The notes below the pieces were generated by a model that saw only the letters and a list, made by a program, of their open reading frames with translations, searched no databases and had not been told where the DNA came from. Shown here in pieces: positions 44,515 to 53,926 of a stretch of DNA of 64,000 bases (its first letter is position 1; each line of letters opens with the position of its first letter). Origin of the DNA: an uncultured Coriobacteriaceae bacterium (GTDB lineage: Bacteria; Actinomycetota; Coriobacteriia; Coriobacteriales; Atopobiaceae); assembly GCA_902777325.1 (NCBI GenBank), contig CACYTH010000002.1, positions 75,831-139,830 of the forward strand, written 5' to 3'. The translations under genes were made by a program, and so were the position numbers.

Positions 44515-44823
44515 ATGAAGAAGACCTTGGTCTTTGGTGCCGCCACGGCAGCAGTCGCCCTCTCCCTGGGCAGCTGCGTGATGGTCAGCTGCGCGCCGCA
44601 GCCCGTACCTTCGCTCTATGGCCCTCCGCCCATGCAGGAGGATGATGACCCCATCGAGGACGTCTATGGGTCCCCAGTCGACTTCGACGAAGAAACGGAC
44701 AGCAACGACACAGATGACCTCGATGACGGCACGGACATCGATGACGCTGAGCCAGCTGAGCCCGAGGACGATGAGGGCATGATGATTACGCTCTACGGTC
44801 CGCCACCAACAGACATGGATTGA
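44515..44823 (+). CDS. Acidic lipoprotein with YGPPP motifs, candidate radical-SAM substrate
   Basis: 102 aa. A lipoprotein signal (MKKTLVFGAATAAVALSLGSC) places the lipid Cys at 21. The mature chain has LYGPPP at residue 34, VYGSP at 50 and TLYGPPP at 92, separated by a very acidic, Asp/Glu-rich middle with no fold visible. AGGAGG lies 8 bp upstream of the ATG. The radical SAM/SPASM gene starts 44 bp after its stop. Small lipoproteins with Y-G-x-P motifs next to an rSAM/SPASM enzyme resemble the TIGR04134 ('lipoprotein with rSAM') substrates described from Bacteroidetes. That it is modified is inference. Confidence 0.72.
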   Translation: MKKTLVFGAATAAVALSLGSCVMVSCAPQPVPSLYGPPPMQEDDDPIEDVYGSPVDFDEETDSNDTDDLDDGTDIDDAEPAEPEDDEGMMITLYGPPPTDMD

Positions 44824-44867
44824 CGCACAAGCCTCCTATCCCCATCCGTCCGCCGCAAAGGACGCCC

Positions 44868-45965
44868 ATGCAACAGACCAACGCCCTCAAACGCTCGGGA
44901 CTCGAGCGCCAGCGCGGCCGCTTTGAGCGCAACCGCATCTCCCCCACCCTCCAGCAGCTCTTCTTGGAGGTCACACCGCGCTGCAACCTCTCGTGCGTCC
45001 ACTGCGGCAGCCGCTGTGACGAGCACAGCCTGACGCAGGAACTCTCCCTCGACGAGTATCGCAGCGTGCTCTCGCGCGTGCGCGACGCGTTTGGCACGCG
45101 CGTGTTTGTGGTGCTCACCGGCGGCGAGCCCCTGCTCTATAGCGACATCTACCGCCTGGGATCTCTCATAGCAGACATGGGCTTCCCCTGGGGGATGACC
45201 ACCAACGGGACGCTCATCACACGCGAGGTGGCAAACCGGCTCGTGGATTGTGGCATGCGCACCGTCTCCATCAGCGTCGACGGGACGCGCAAGACCCACG
45301 ATGCCGTGCGCCGCCACCCCGGCGCCTACGACGCGGCGCTCGCCGGCGTGCAAAACCTTGCCGACAATGGAGACCTCAAGGCCCTGCAGGTGACCTCCGT
45401 CGTCAACCACCAGACCATCGACGAGATAGACCGGCTCTTCGACCTCATGGTGAGTCTTCCCATCGACAGCTGGCGCCTTGCCAACGTGGAGCCCATCGGC
45501 AGCGCGCTGCTCCACCCCGACATCCTCTTTACGCCCGAGGACTATGCGCGCTTGTTTGCCTTCATCCGCGAGAAGCGCGAGCAAGAGTGGCCCGTGGAGT
45601 ACGGCTGCTGCCACTACCTGGGTCTCGGCTACGAGGGAGAGCTTCGTAACTGGTTCTGGCTCTGCAGCGCGGGCATCCACGTGATGTCCGTCACGCACAC
45701 CGGTGACATCGCCAGCTGCCTCGATATTGAGCGCTCGCCGAAGACCGTCTTTGGCAACATCCGCACCGACGACATCGCCCAGGTGTGGCACGACGGCTTT
45801 GGCATCTACCGGCAGCGCGATGGGCTGGCAGAGCGCAACGCGCGTTGCGTCGCCTGCTCCCAGAAGCGCTGGTGTCGGGGCGACTCCGCACACAGCTGGG
45901 ACTTCACCCGCGACGAACCACGCGTGTGCATGGCCCGCGACCTGCCGGGCTTCATCCCACTGTAG
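44868..45965 (+). CDS. Radical SAM/SPASM protein, TIGR04133-like
   Basis: 365 aa. The radical SAM motif CNLSCVHC supplies C39, C43 and C46; GGEPLL and SVDG follow in the SAM barrel. C-terminal SPASM cysteines are present (LCSAG, SCLDIE, CVACSQKRWC, VCMARD), together with GDSAHSWDF. This layout fits peptide/protein-modifying rSAM enzymes, notably the TIGR04133 type paired with lipoproteins. ATG 44868 has AAAGGA upstream; a TTG at 44820 would overlap the lipoprotein stop. It ends at a shared terminator with the flotillin gene. Confidence 0.82.
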   Translation: MQQTNALKRSGLERQRGRFERNRISPTLQQLFLEVTPRCNLSCVHCGSRCDEHSLTQELSLDEYRSVLSRVRDAFGTRVFVVLTGGEPLLYSDIYRLGSLIADMGFPWGMTTNGTLITREVANRLVDCGMRTVSISVDGTRKTHDAVRRHPGAYDAALAGVQNLADNGDLKALQVTSVVNHQTIDEIDRLFDLMVSLPIDSWRLANVEPIGSALLHPDILFTPEDYARLFAFIREKREQEWPVEYGCCHYLGLGYEGELRNWFWLCSAGIHVMSVTHTGDIASCLDIERSPKTVFGNIRTDDIAQVWHDGFGIYRQRDGLAERNARCVACSQKRWCRGDSAHSWDFTRDEPRVCMARDLPGFIPL

Positions 45966-45998
45966 GCTCTCAAGTCATTGGTCCATCACCAAACAGAA

Positions 45999-46025
45999 GG
46001 GGGCACCTCTCGCGAGATGCCCCCC
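45999..46025. terminator. Shared terminator between rSAM and flotillin genes
   Basis: Hairpin with GGGGGCA / TGCCCCC outer stem and palindromic TCTCGCGAGA inside, between two converging genes. Confidence 0.7.
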
Positions 46026-46053
46026 GTCACGTTAGGTACTGCGGCTGCTGTAC

Positions 46054-47586
46054 CTAGGCTTCGACCGCCTCGTCCGACACGACCGCCTCGTCCTGCAGGC
46101 TCGCCCCACTCGGCACGCCAGCCTCGCTCGGCACCAGGCCCTCGGCCTCCACGCGCACGTTGCGGTTGACTGCAGCATCGTAGCTGCTCGCGCGCATGAT
46201 GTCGCGCATGTCGACACCCGTCGCCTCGCTCATGGTGTCAAAGACCTGACGGATGACCACGGGCATCTGGGCGCTCACGCGGCTCACGCCGCCCTCGCCA
46301 CCCGCACCGGCGTCGTAGATGGAGACGTTGCCGATGCTGGAGAGGGGCTGCGCCACGGCCGCCGCCACCTCGGGCATGATCTTGATCATCATCTCGGCCA
46401 TGCCCGCCTGGTTCATCTTCTGCAGGGCCAGGGCACGCTTCTCGAGCGCCGCCGCATCGGCCTCGCCCTTGGCACGGATGGCCTCGGCCTCCGCCTCGCC
46501 CTGGATGCGGGTAGCCTCAGCCTGGGCCTCGGCGCGCAGGCGCATGGCCTCCGCCTCCTGCTCGGCAGCGTAACGCTCAGCCTCCGCCTCACGCTTGCGC
46601 TGCTCTAGGGCGGCCTCGGCCTCCTGCTCGATGCGATACTTGTCAGCCTCGGCCTGCTTCTTGACCTGGGCCGCAAGCTCCTGCTCGCGAACCTTGACCT
46701 CGCGCTCGCGCAGCTCGGTCTCGCGCTCGGTGCGTGCGATCTGGGCATTGACGATGGCCGCCTGGATGACGCGCTGCTGCTCCTGCTCCTGGATGGCGTA
46801 CGCCGCGTCCGCACGGGCCCGCTCGGTATCCTCGCGCGCTTTGAGGCCCGCCCGCTGGATGGCAAGGGCGTTCTGCTTCTCGGCGATGTCAGTGTCGGCC
46901 TTCACGCGCTGGTCGTTGGCCTCGCGCTCGGCCTGCGCCTGAGCTATGGAGACTTCCTTCTCCGCCTGGGCCTTGGCGATGGCCGCGTCCTTCTTGATCT
47001 TGGACGTGTTGTCCATGCCGAGGTCGGTGATGAGCCCATGCTCGTCGGTGACGTTCTGGATGTTGCACGAGAGAATCTCGATGCCCAGTTTCTCCATGTC
47101 GCGGCTGGCCTTGGCTAGCACCTGGTCGGAGAACGAGTCGCGATCGGTGTTGATCGAGCGAAGGTCAAGCGTGCCGATGATCTCGCGCATGTTGCCCTGC
47201 AGCGAGTCCTGCAGCGAGGTCGCAATCTGCTGCTCGTTCATGTTTAGGAAGTTGCGCTCTGCCAGAAGCATCCCGTCGGGGTCATCGGTAACCCGCACCT
47301 TTGCCACCGCATCGACCTTGACGTTGATGAAATCGTTGGTGGGGATGTACTGGTCCGTCTTGATATCGACGGAGATCTGCTTGAGGCAGAGGCGGTCAAC
47401 GCGCTCGAAGAACGGGACCTTGAAGCCGGCGCGACCGATGAGCACGCGCGGACGCTCGTGCAGGCCGCTGATGATGAGTGCGACATCGGGCGGAGCCTTG
47501 ACGTACCCGGTAGACACGAAGGTGATTACCAGCACAGCAAGCGCTGCGCCCAATGCAACCACTGCAAACGGAACACCAAACAACAT
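46054..47586 (-). CDS. floT: Flotillin-like SPFH protein
   Basis: 510 aa. One N-terminal transmembrane segment (about 5-27), an SPFH domain (about 40-190: LHERPRVLIGRAGFKVPFFERVDRLCLKQISVDI), then a very long Ala/Glu/Gln-rich coiled coil (about 205-400) and a flotillin-type C-terminus (AGMAEMMIKIMPEVAAAVAQPL). It organises membrane microdomains; bacterial members are FloT/YuaG-like. Usual length for the family. GAGG lies upstream of ATG 47586. Confidence 0.9.
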   Translation of the reverse strand: MLFGVPFAVVALGAALAVLVITFVSTGYVKAPPDVALIISGLHERPRVLIGRAGFKVPFFERVDRLCLKQISVDIKTDQYIPTNDFINVKVDAVAKVRVTDDPDGMLLAERNFLNMNEQQIATSLQDSLQGNMREIIGTLDLRSINTDRDSFSDQVLAKASRDMEKLGIEILSCNIQNVTDEHGLITDLGMDNTSKIKKDAAIAKAQAEKEVSIAQAQAEREANDQRVKADTDIAEKQNALAIQRAGLKAREDTERARADAAYAIQEQEQQRVIQAAIVNAQIARTERETELREREVKVREQELAAQVKKQAEADKYRIEQEAEAALEQRKREAEAERYAAEQEAEAMRLRAEAQAEATRIQGEAEAEAIRAKGEADAAALEKRALALQKMNQAGMAEMMIKIMPEVAAAVAQPLSSIGNVSIYDAGAGGEGGVSRVSAQMPVVIRQVFDTMSEATGVDMRDIMRASSYDAAVNRNVRVEAEGLVPSEAGVPSGASLQDEAVVSDEAVEA

Positions 47587-47919
47587 GATTACCTCTTTCT
47601 TGGAACCAACCGTCCAAACTCGAACTGACTGCCCTCATGGGACTGACTGCCCAAACTCAAACGACGCCCCTCGTCATGCGTCTGACGCCCTTTAGTCCAC
47701 CGGTACCTCCCTTCGTGCCCCACCCGGGCACATCGCCGACGTCTTACCTGCCGTAAGACAATTAGGATTAGCTATACCCATTCCCAGATTCCCCATACCG
47801 ACCGCCCGCGACCATCGCTGCTCCATAATTCGAATGCCTTTGGGCGGGATGCCCGCTCCCTTGGCATATGCGCCCTGCGGTACCATAAGGGCAACGACTG
47901 TCATCGAGGGGAGATGCGC
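47587..47919. other. 333-bp divergent intergenic region
   Basis: Contains the flotillin ribosome-binding site, a 7-bp dyad (GTCTTAC / GTAAGAC) at 47741-47759 and an AT-rich patch around 47760-47790 that may hold promoters for both directions. I see no gene. Confidence 0.5.
47741..47759. promoter_or_regulatory. Possible operator dyad
   Basis: GTCTTAC-5-GTAAGAC perfect inverted repeat next to an AT-rich patch in the divergent flotillin/HAD intergenic region. Confidence 0.35.
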
Positions 47920-48747
47920 ATGTACCAGCTCGTAGCAACCGACATGGACGAGACCTTCCTGGCCTTCGACCACTCCGTTCCCCAGGCGAACATCGACGCC
48001 ATCCTGCGCATGAAGGAGCTCGGCGTGCACTTTGTCCCCTCGTCGGGACGTGCCTACGACTCCATCATGGGAAGCCTGCGCGGGCTGCCCGCAGAGTGCC
48101 TCGAGGGCGGCTACGTCATCTCGTACAACGGCGGCTGCATCAACCGCATCGGCGACCCCAAGCCCCTCATCAGCCACACCATTCCCTTCGAGCGCGTCAA
48201 GCAGCTCTTTGACTACGCTGCCTACATCGGCGACGTGGGGATGCACATATACCAGCTCGACGGCCACGTGTGGGGCTGGAACCTCACCCAAAGCGAGGTG
48301 GACTACCTCGCCGGCCACATCGCCATCGAGCAGTTCGACGGCCTCAGCATCGAGTTTCTGCGCGACGTGCCCCTGGCCAAGTGCCTCTATGTGTACGAGG
48401 ACCTCGACCTGCTCCACGAGCTCGAGCTGGCCATGCCGCCCGAGCTGGCCGAGGGCCTCTCCACCACCTTCTCCTCCGGGCGCTACTACGAGTTCAACCC
48501 CGCCGGCGTGGACAAGGGCTTTGGCCTGCGTGCGCTTGCCGACTTCTTGGGCATCGATATCAAGGACACCATCGCCTGCGGCGACTCGGCCAACGACATG
48601 GCCATGATCGAGGCGGCCGGCCTCGGCGTGGTGGTCTCCAACGCATCGCACGACGCCGCGGCAATCGCAGACTACCGTGCGCAAAGCAGCTGCAACGACG
48701 GCATCTTTGCCGAGGTGCTCGAGAAGTTCATCGAGCCGCAGCACTAG
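47920..48747 (+). CDS. Cof-type HAD-IIB phosphatase
   Basis: 275 aa. Catalytic DMDET near the N-terminus, motif II SSGRAYDSI, cap domain in the middle and motif IV GDSANDMAMIEAAG near the end mark a Cof/YidA-type hydrolase that dephosphorylates sugar or cofactor phosphates. Start set at ATG 47920, 8 bp after GAGGGG; ATG 47914 is too close to it. Single gene, divergent from flotillin. Confidence 0.92.
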   Translation: MYQLVATDMDETFLAFDHSVPQANIDAILRMKELGVHFVPSSGRAYDSIMGSLRGLPAECLEGGYVISYNGGCINRIGDPKPLISHTIPFERVKQLFDYAAYIGDVGMHIYQLDGHVWGWNLTQSEVDYLAGHIAIEQFDGLSIEFLRDVPLAKCLYVYEDLDLLHELELAMPPELAEGLSTTFSSGRYYEFNPAGVDKGFGLRALADFLGIDIKDTIACGDSANDMAMIEAAGLGVVVSNASHDAAAIADYRAQSSCNDGIFAEVLEKFIEPQH

Positions 48748-48804
48748 GCGCCGGCGTGGGCTGCCGTGGCCCGCACGTCAAATGTATGGTGTTCTCTCCA
48801 TGCC

Positions 48805-48838
48805 TTGCATGTCCTCCTGACTTGTAGGTAAAATACCT
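48805..48838 (+). promoter_or_regulatory. suf operon promoter with Rrf2-like operator
   Basis: TTGCAT (48805-48810) and TAAAAT (48829-48834), spacer 18. A perfect dyad AGGTA-AAA-TACCT (48826-48838) covers the -10 and a related GTAGGAATTACTC element follows. Rrf2/IscR-type regulators bind such AT-centred dyads, and an Rrf2 gene ends the operon, so autoregulation is likely. Confidence 0.55.
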
Positions 48839-48887
48839 CACTGCAAGTAGGAATTACTCATTGCGGGACATGCTAGAGAGAGGCACC

Positions 48888-49655
48888 ATGTCAGACCAGC
48901 TTCTTACCATCTCTGGGCTCTCGGCCGGGACCGAGGACAAGCCCATTCTCCACGATATCAGCCTGAGCGTCGGCGCAGGCGAGACCCACGTGCTCATGGG
49001 CCCCAACGGCGCCGGCAAGTCAACGTTGGGCCACGTCATCATGGGTGACCCCATCTACCAGGTCTCGAGTGGCTCCATCACCTTTGACGGCGCTGACGTC
49101 ACCGAGCTCGGCCCGGACAAGCGCTCGCTTGCGGGCATCTTCCTGTCCTACCAGGCGCCCGTCGAGGTGCCGGGCGTGCCGCTGTACAGCTTCCTGCGCA
49201 CCATCTGCCAGATGCGCCCCGAGCTCAAGACCACCGCGCGCAAGTTCCGCACCCGTGTGGGCGAGATTGCCGAGCAGCTCGACATCAACCAGAACTTCCT
49301 CACGCGCGAGCTCAACGTGGGCTTCTCCGGCGGCGAGAAGAAGAAGATCGAGATGATGCAGCTCCTGCTGCTCCGTCCCAAGCTGGCCATCCTCGACGAG
49401 ACCGACTCCGGCCTGGACGTCGACGCGCTCTCCATCGTGAGCCGCGGCATCGAGGCCTACCGCCAGGAGTGCGATGGCGCACTGCTCATGATCACGCACA
49501 ACACGCGCATCCTCGAGCGCCTCACCGTGGACCGAACCCACGTCATGGTGCGCGGCAACCTCGTGGCAGAGGGTCCCGCCAGCCTCATCGACGACATCGA
49601 CGCGCACGGCTTCGCGCGCTTCGAGGAGGCCCTCGCTCAGAAGGCGGAGGCATAG
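48888..49655 (+). CDS. sufC: Fe-S assembly ATPase SufC
   Basis: 255 aa ABC-type ATPase that powers the SufBCD scaffold. Walker A GPNGAGKST, ABC signature SGGEKKK, Walker B LAILDETDSGLD, and the SufC-specific YQAPVEVPGV are present. ATG 48888 is preferred over 48861 because MSDQLLTISGLS matches the family and AGAGAGG lies upstream. First gene of sufC-sufB-sufD-sufS-sufU-rrf2. Confidence 0.97.
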   Translation: MSDQLLTISGLSAGTEDKPILHDISLSVGAGETHVLMGPNGAGKSTLGHVIMGDPIYQVSSGSITFDGADVTELGPDKRSLAGIFLSYQAPVEVPGVPLYSFLRTICQMRPELKTTARKFRTRVGEIAEQLDINQNFLTRELNVGFSGGEKKKIEMMQLLLLRPKLAILDETDSGLDVDALSIVSRGIEAYRQECDGALLMITHNTRILERLTVDRTHVMVRGNLVAEGPASLIDDIDAHGFARFEEALAQKAEA

Positions 49656-49660
49656 CATTC

Positions 49661-51096
49661 ATGGCAGAGGCAACTGAAAACACCCGCAAGAGGTCGCAGG
49701 TCGCCGACGTCGACCGCTCCCTCTATGACTTCAAGATGAGCGAGGAGGGCTACGAGCGCTACGCCGACGGCCTCTCCACCGACATCGTGCGCGCCATCTC
49801 CGAGAAGAAGGACGAGCCCGAGTGGATGCTCGAGATGCGCCTCAAGGCGCTTGCCATCTACGAGGAGATGGAGATGCCCGCAAACTGGGGTCCCTCCATC
49901 GAGATGCTCGACCTCAACCACATCAGCGCGTACGTCTCGCCCAAGACCAAGCAGGCCAACAGCTGGGACGACGTGCCCGAGGACATCAAGAACACCTTCG
50001 AGCGCCTGGGCATCCCCGAGGCCGAGCGCGAGAGCCTGGCCGGCGTCGGAGCCCAGTACGACTCCGAGATCGTCTACCACAACATGCGCGAGGAGGTGGC
50101 GCCGACCAGGGCGTCATCTACACCACCATCGAGGACGCCCTGCACGACCCCGAGCTCGAGCCCATCGTGCACGAGTACTTTGGCAAGCTCATCCCCATGC
50201 GCGACCACAAGTTTGCCGCGCTGCACTACGCCGTGTGGAGTGGCGGCTCGTTTGTGTACGTGCCCGAGGGCGTCACGCTCCCCTATCCGCTGCAGAGCTA
50301 CTTCCGCCTGAACGCGCAGGGCGCGGGCCAGTTCGAGCACACGCTCATCATCGTGGAGCCCGGTGCCGACCTGCACTTTATCGAGGGCTGCTCCGCACCC
50401 AAGTACTATGAGGCCAACCTGCACGCCGGTGCCGTCGAGCTGTTTGTCAAGGACCACGCGAAGCTGCGTTACAGCACCATCGAGAACTGGTCCAAGAACA
50501 TGTTCAACCTCAACACCAAGCGTGCCACGGTGGGCGCCGACTCCATCATGGAGTGGGTCAGCGGCAGCTTTGGCAGCCACGTGAGCTACCTCTACCCCAC
50601 CACCTACCTGCAGGGCGCGCACTCGAGCTGCGAGTTCACCGGCATCACCTTTGCCGGTGCCACGCAGGACCTCGACACCGGCTGCAAGGTCATCCTGAAC
50701 GGCGCCGACACCACCGCGAGCGTGGACACCAAGTCCATCTCCAAGGATGGCGGCATCAACACCTTCCGCAGCTCCATCATCGTGGGACGTCACGCCGACC
50801 GCGCGCGTGCCACCGTCAGCTGCGCGTCGCTCATGCTCGACGACATCAGCCGCTCCGACACCATCCCCGCGATGGACGTGCGCAACGGCAGCGCCAGCGT
50901 GGGCCACGAGGCCACCATCGGCCGCATCTCCGACGACACGATCCTCTACCTCATGAGCCGCGGCTGCTCCGAGAGCGAGGCTCGCACCATGGTGGTCAAC
51001 GGCTTTGCCGACCCGGTGAGCAAGGAGCTCCCCATGGAGTACGCCATCGAGATGAACAACCTTATCAAGCTCGAGATGGAGGGGGCGATCGGGTAA
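49661..51096 (+). pseudogene. sufB: SufB scaffold with a one-base frameshift
   Basis: Fe-S scaffold subunit of SufBCD. The N-terminal part reads to MREEV at about 50098. Then the frame must shift by one base to continue as GADQGVIY, exactly as the family runs. One G appears missing in GTGGC. The rest is intact: the C-terminal cysteine region VSCASLMLDDIS (E. coli SufB C405 position), GHEATIGRIS and ELPMEYAIEMNNLI. Span length is 1436 bp, one short of a multiple of three. Translated as written, it would stop early in a false frame. Either a sequencing/assembly indel or a true mutation. Confidence 0.9.
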
Positions 51097-52144
51097 TGGC
51101 CAACACCATCATCACGGCCGGTCAGGCCGACACCACCACCCTCGCGCACGTCAACGTGCCACCCGCGCAGACCTGGAACTACCTGCGCATCAACGACATT
51201 TCGCTCACCGTGCCCGAGCCCCACTTTGTGGGCGACGTCTACGCGCGCCTGCCGCGACTGTTTGACGGCGTGGAGTGCGGCATCGGCGACGAGGCGCTCA
51301 CCTGGATCACCCGCGCCGCCGGCGATGCCACCTACCTTGAGGTCAAGGCCGGCGAGGTGCGCGAGGAGCCCATCTACGTGGACATCGACGCCAGCGGCTG
51401 CGAAGTGGCGGACACGGGCGTGCTCGTGCGCGCCGGTGCCAGCGCAACCATCGTGACCTGCGCCCATGGTGCCGCAGCCGACGCCACCTCCGCATCGCTT
51501 CTGCGCGTGGTGGCCGAGCGTGACGCCCAGGTCAAGATTGTGGAGGTCGTCGCCTGCGGCGAAGGCCAGCAGCACCTGGACGCCGTAGGCATCGAGGTCG
51601 CCGAGGGTGCGCGCATCGAGATGCGCCAGTACGCGCTGGGCGGGGCCAAGGTGGCCTGCGGCCTGTGCTGCAACCTGGCAGGCACCTCCGCGCGCTTCAC
51701 GCTGGACTCCCGCTACCAGGCCGCCGGCACCGACGTGCTCGACATCAACCACGTGGTGCGTCAGCGCGGTCGCTCCACGCGCTCGGACATCGTGACCACG
51801 GGCATCCTGGCCGATTCCGCGCGCAAGACCATGCGCGAGACCATCGACCTCATCCACGGCGCCAAGTTTGCCGAGGGCTCCGAGATCGAGACGGTGCTGG
51901 TCACCGGCGACGAGGTGGTCAACAAGACCCTGCCGGTCACCAGCTGGCGTTTCTCGCCGCACGTGGCCTCAGCGAGGAGGACGCCGAGCTGCTCTTCTCA
52001 CGCGCGCTCTTTGACGACGCGCTCATCCACGCCACCTACCCCGCCGCCCGCGCGGCCGTGCTCGCGCGTGCAGCCGTGGTGCTGGGCGAGGATACCTCAC
52101 GCGACATGGCCGAGGTTCTCGGCATCGACGCCAAGGAGGCATGA
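51096..52144 (+). pseudogene. sufD: SufD with internal deletion and frameshift
   Basis: SufB-like partner of the SufBCD scaffold, starting in TAATG with the sufB stop. The N-terminal 281 codons (to NKTLPV) are in one frame. After about 51939 the family sequence resumes in another frame as QLAFLAARGLSEEDAELLF and runs to the TGA at 52144. Some 20-25 residues that normally lie between, including the conserved HGAT motif (E. coli SufD H360, needed for cluster assembly), are absent. Unlike sufB, one indel cannot explain it: a piece is missing as well as the frame. Confidence 0.85.
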
Positions 52145-53409
52145 TGCTGACATCCGAGCAGATTGCAGCCATCGAGGAGAGCCCGTACAAGGCGGACTTC
52201 CCCCTTCTGGCCAAGCATCCCGAGATCGTCTTCATGGACAGCGCCGCCACCGCGCAGCGCCCCGAGGCGGTGCTCGCCGCCGAGCGGACCTTCTACGAGA
52301 CGATGAATGCCAACCCGCTGCGCGGGCTGTATCGCCTCTCCGTGGAGGCCACGGCTTCCATCGAGGAGGCGCGCAAGCACATCGCCGAGCTCATCGGCGC
52401 GGTTGACGACGCCGGTAGGCCCAAGGGCTCCGAGATCGTCTTCACGCGCAACGCCAGCGAGTCGCTCAACCTCGTGGCACGCACGCTGCCGCAGGCGGTG
52501 GGGCTTGGCCCGGGCGACGACGTGGTCATCTCCATCATGGAGCATCACTCCAACATCATCCCCTGGCAGCAGGTGTGCAAGGCCACCGGTGCCAACCTCG
52601 TCTACCTGCGCCTGGACGACGACTACACCATCACGCAGGACGAGATCGAGGCCAAGATCGGACCTGCCGCAAAGATCGTGAGCGTCACGCAGGTCTCCAA
52701 CGTGCTGGGCGTGGAGAACGACATCCCCGCCATCGCCGCGCGCGCCCACGAGATGGGTGCCACCATGGTGGTCGACGGCGCGCAGTCCGTGCCGCACATC
52801 GCCGTCGACGTGCGCGAGCTTGGATGCGACCTGCTTGCCTTCTCCGCGCACAAGATGGGCGGCCCCATGGGCATCGGCGTGCTGTGGGGCAAGGCCGAGC
52901 TGCTCGACGCCATGCCGCCCTTCCTGACCGGTGGCGAGATGATCGACTCCGTGACCGAGACGGGTGCCGTCTGGGCTCCCGTGCCGCAGAAGTTCGAGGC
53001 GGGCACGCAGGACGCAGCCGGCAGCTTTGCCTTCGACGCGGCCATCGGCTACCTCAAGGGCCTCGGCATGGAGACCATCGAGGAGCGCGAGCGCCTGCTT
53101 GCCACCTACCTCACCGACCAGCTGAACGCGCTGGACTTTGTCCACGTCATCGGCCCGGCCGATGGCACGCGCCACGTTGGCGCGGTGGCCTTCAACGTGG
53201 AGGGCATCCACCCGCATGATGTCGCCTCCATCCTGGACATGAGCGACATCTGCATCCGCGCGGGCCATCACTGCGCCCAGCCGCTGCTCGCCTATCTGGG
53301 CGAGTCGAGCACGTGCCGTGCGAGCATCGCGTTCTACAACGACAAGAGTGACATCGATGCCCTCGTCGAGGGCCTCAAGGGCGTTTGGCAGGTATTCAAT
53401 GGCAGTTAA
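52144..53409 (+). CDS. sufS: Cysteine desulfurase SufS
   Basis: 421 aa, PLP-dependent, supplies sulfur from cysteine. PLP lysine in SAHKMGGP, DGAQSVPH, the TRNASESLNLVA segment, and the active-site Cys in SSTCRASIAFYN are visible; RAGHHCAQP is the group II hallmark. ATG 52144 directly follows the sufD stop region (ATGATGCTG; ATG 52141 is too close to AAGGAGG). Its end overlaps sufU by 11 bp. Confidence 0.96.
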   Translation: MLTSEQIAAIEESPYKADFPLLAKHPEIVFMDSAATAQRPEAVLAAERTFYETMNANPLRGLYRLSVEATASIEEARKHIAELIGAVDDAGRPKGSEIVFTRNASESLNLVARTLPQAVGLGPGDDVVISIMEHHSNIIPWQQVCKATGANLVYLRLDDDYTITQDEIEAKIGPAAKIVSVTQVSNVLGVENDIPAIAARAHEMGATMVVDGAQSVPHIAVDVRELGCDLLAFSAHKMGGPMGIGVLWGKAELLDAMPPFLTGGEMIDSVTETGAVWAPVPQKFEAGTQDAAGSFAFDAAIGYLKGLGMETIEERERLLATYLTDQLNALDFVHVIGPADGTRHVGAVAFNVEGIHPHDVASILDMSDICIRAGHHCAQPLLAYLGESSTCRASIAFYNDKSDIDALVEGLKGVWQVFNGS

Positions 53410-53890
53410 TCCGCTTTACAACGCGCAGTTCATCGACCATGCGCAGCATCCCGACTACAAGTACCAGATGGACGAGCCCACCATGTCGCACGAGGGCATC
53501 AACCCCTCCTGCGGTGACGAGCTGACCTTCTCGGTGCGCCTTGCCGACAACGGCACCATCGAGGAGGCCGCGTTCACCGGCAGCGGATGCGCCATCAGCC
53601 AGGCCTCGGCCGACATGATGAGCGACCTCATGGTCGACAAGACCCCGCAGGAGGCCATCGAGCTCTGCGAGCTGTTCAAGCGCATGATCCGTGGCGAGGA
53701 GACCGACGACGAGGTGCTGGAGCAGCTCGACGAGGCTGCCATGCTGCGCGACATCGCCCACATGCCGGCGCGTGTCAAGTGCGCGGAGCTGGCGTGGCGC
53801 ACGCTGCAGGAGATGCTCGAGGCCCATGACCTCGTGGGCACGGCGACGGCGAAGGTCCATGCCGCCTGCGATCACGACCACGACGAGTAG
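53399..53890 (+). CDS. sufU: Zinc-dependent sulfurtransferase SufU
   Basis: 163 aa, accepts sulfur from SufS in Gram-positives. The zinc ligands C38, D40, C64 and C128 (NPSCGDE, GSGCAISQASADMM, VKCAELAW) are all in place; the GxxCxIS and 19-residue insert distinguish it from IscU. A His/Asp-rich end (ACDHDHDE) is an extra. Starts inside sufS by 11 bp. Confidence 0.95.
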   Translation: MAVNPLYNAQFIDHAQHPDYKYQMDEPTMSHEGINPSCGDELTFSVRLADNGTIEEAAFTGSGCAISQASADMMSDLMVDKTPQEAIELCELFKRMIRGEETDDEVLEQLDEAAMLRDIAHMPARVKCAELAWRTLQEMLEAHDLVGTATAKVHAACDHDHDE

Positions 53891-53926
53891 GCTGCGGACG
53901 CCTTGAGCGAAGGGACGGTAGGTTAG

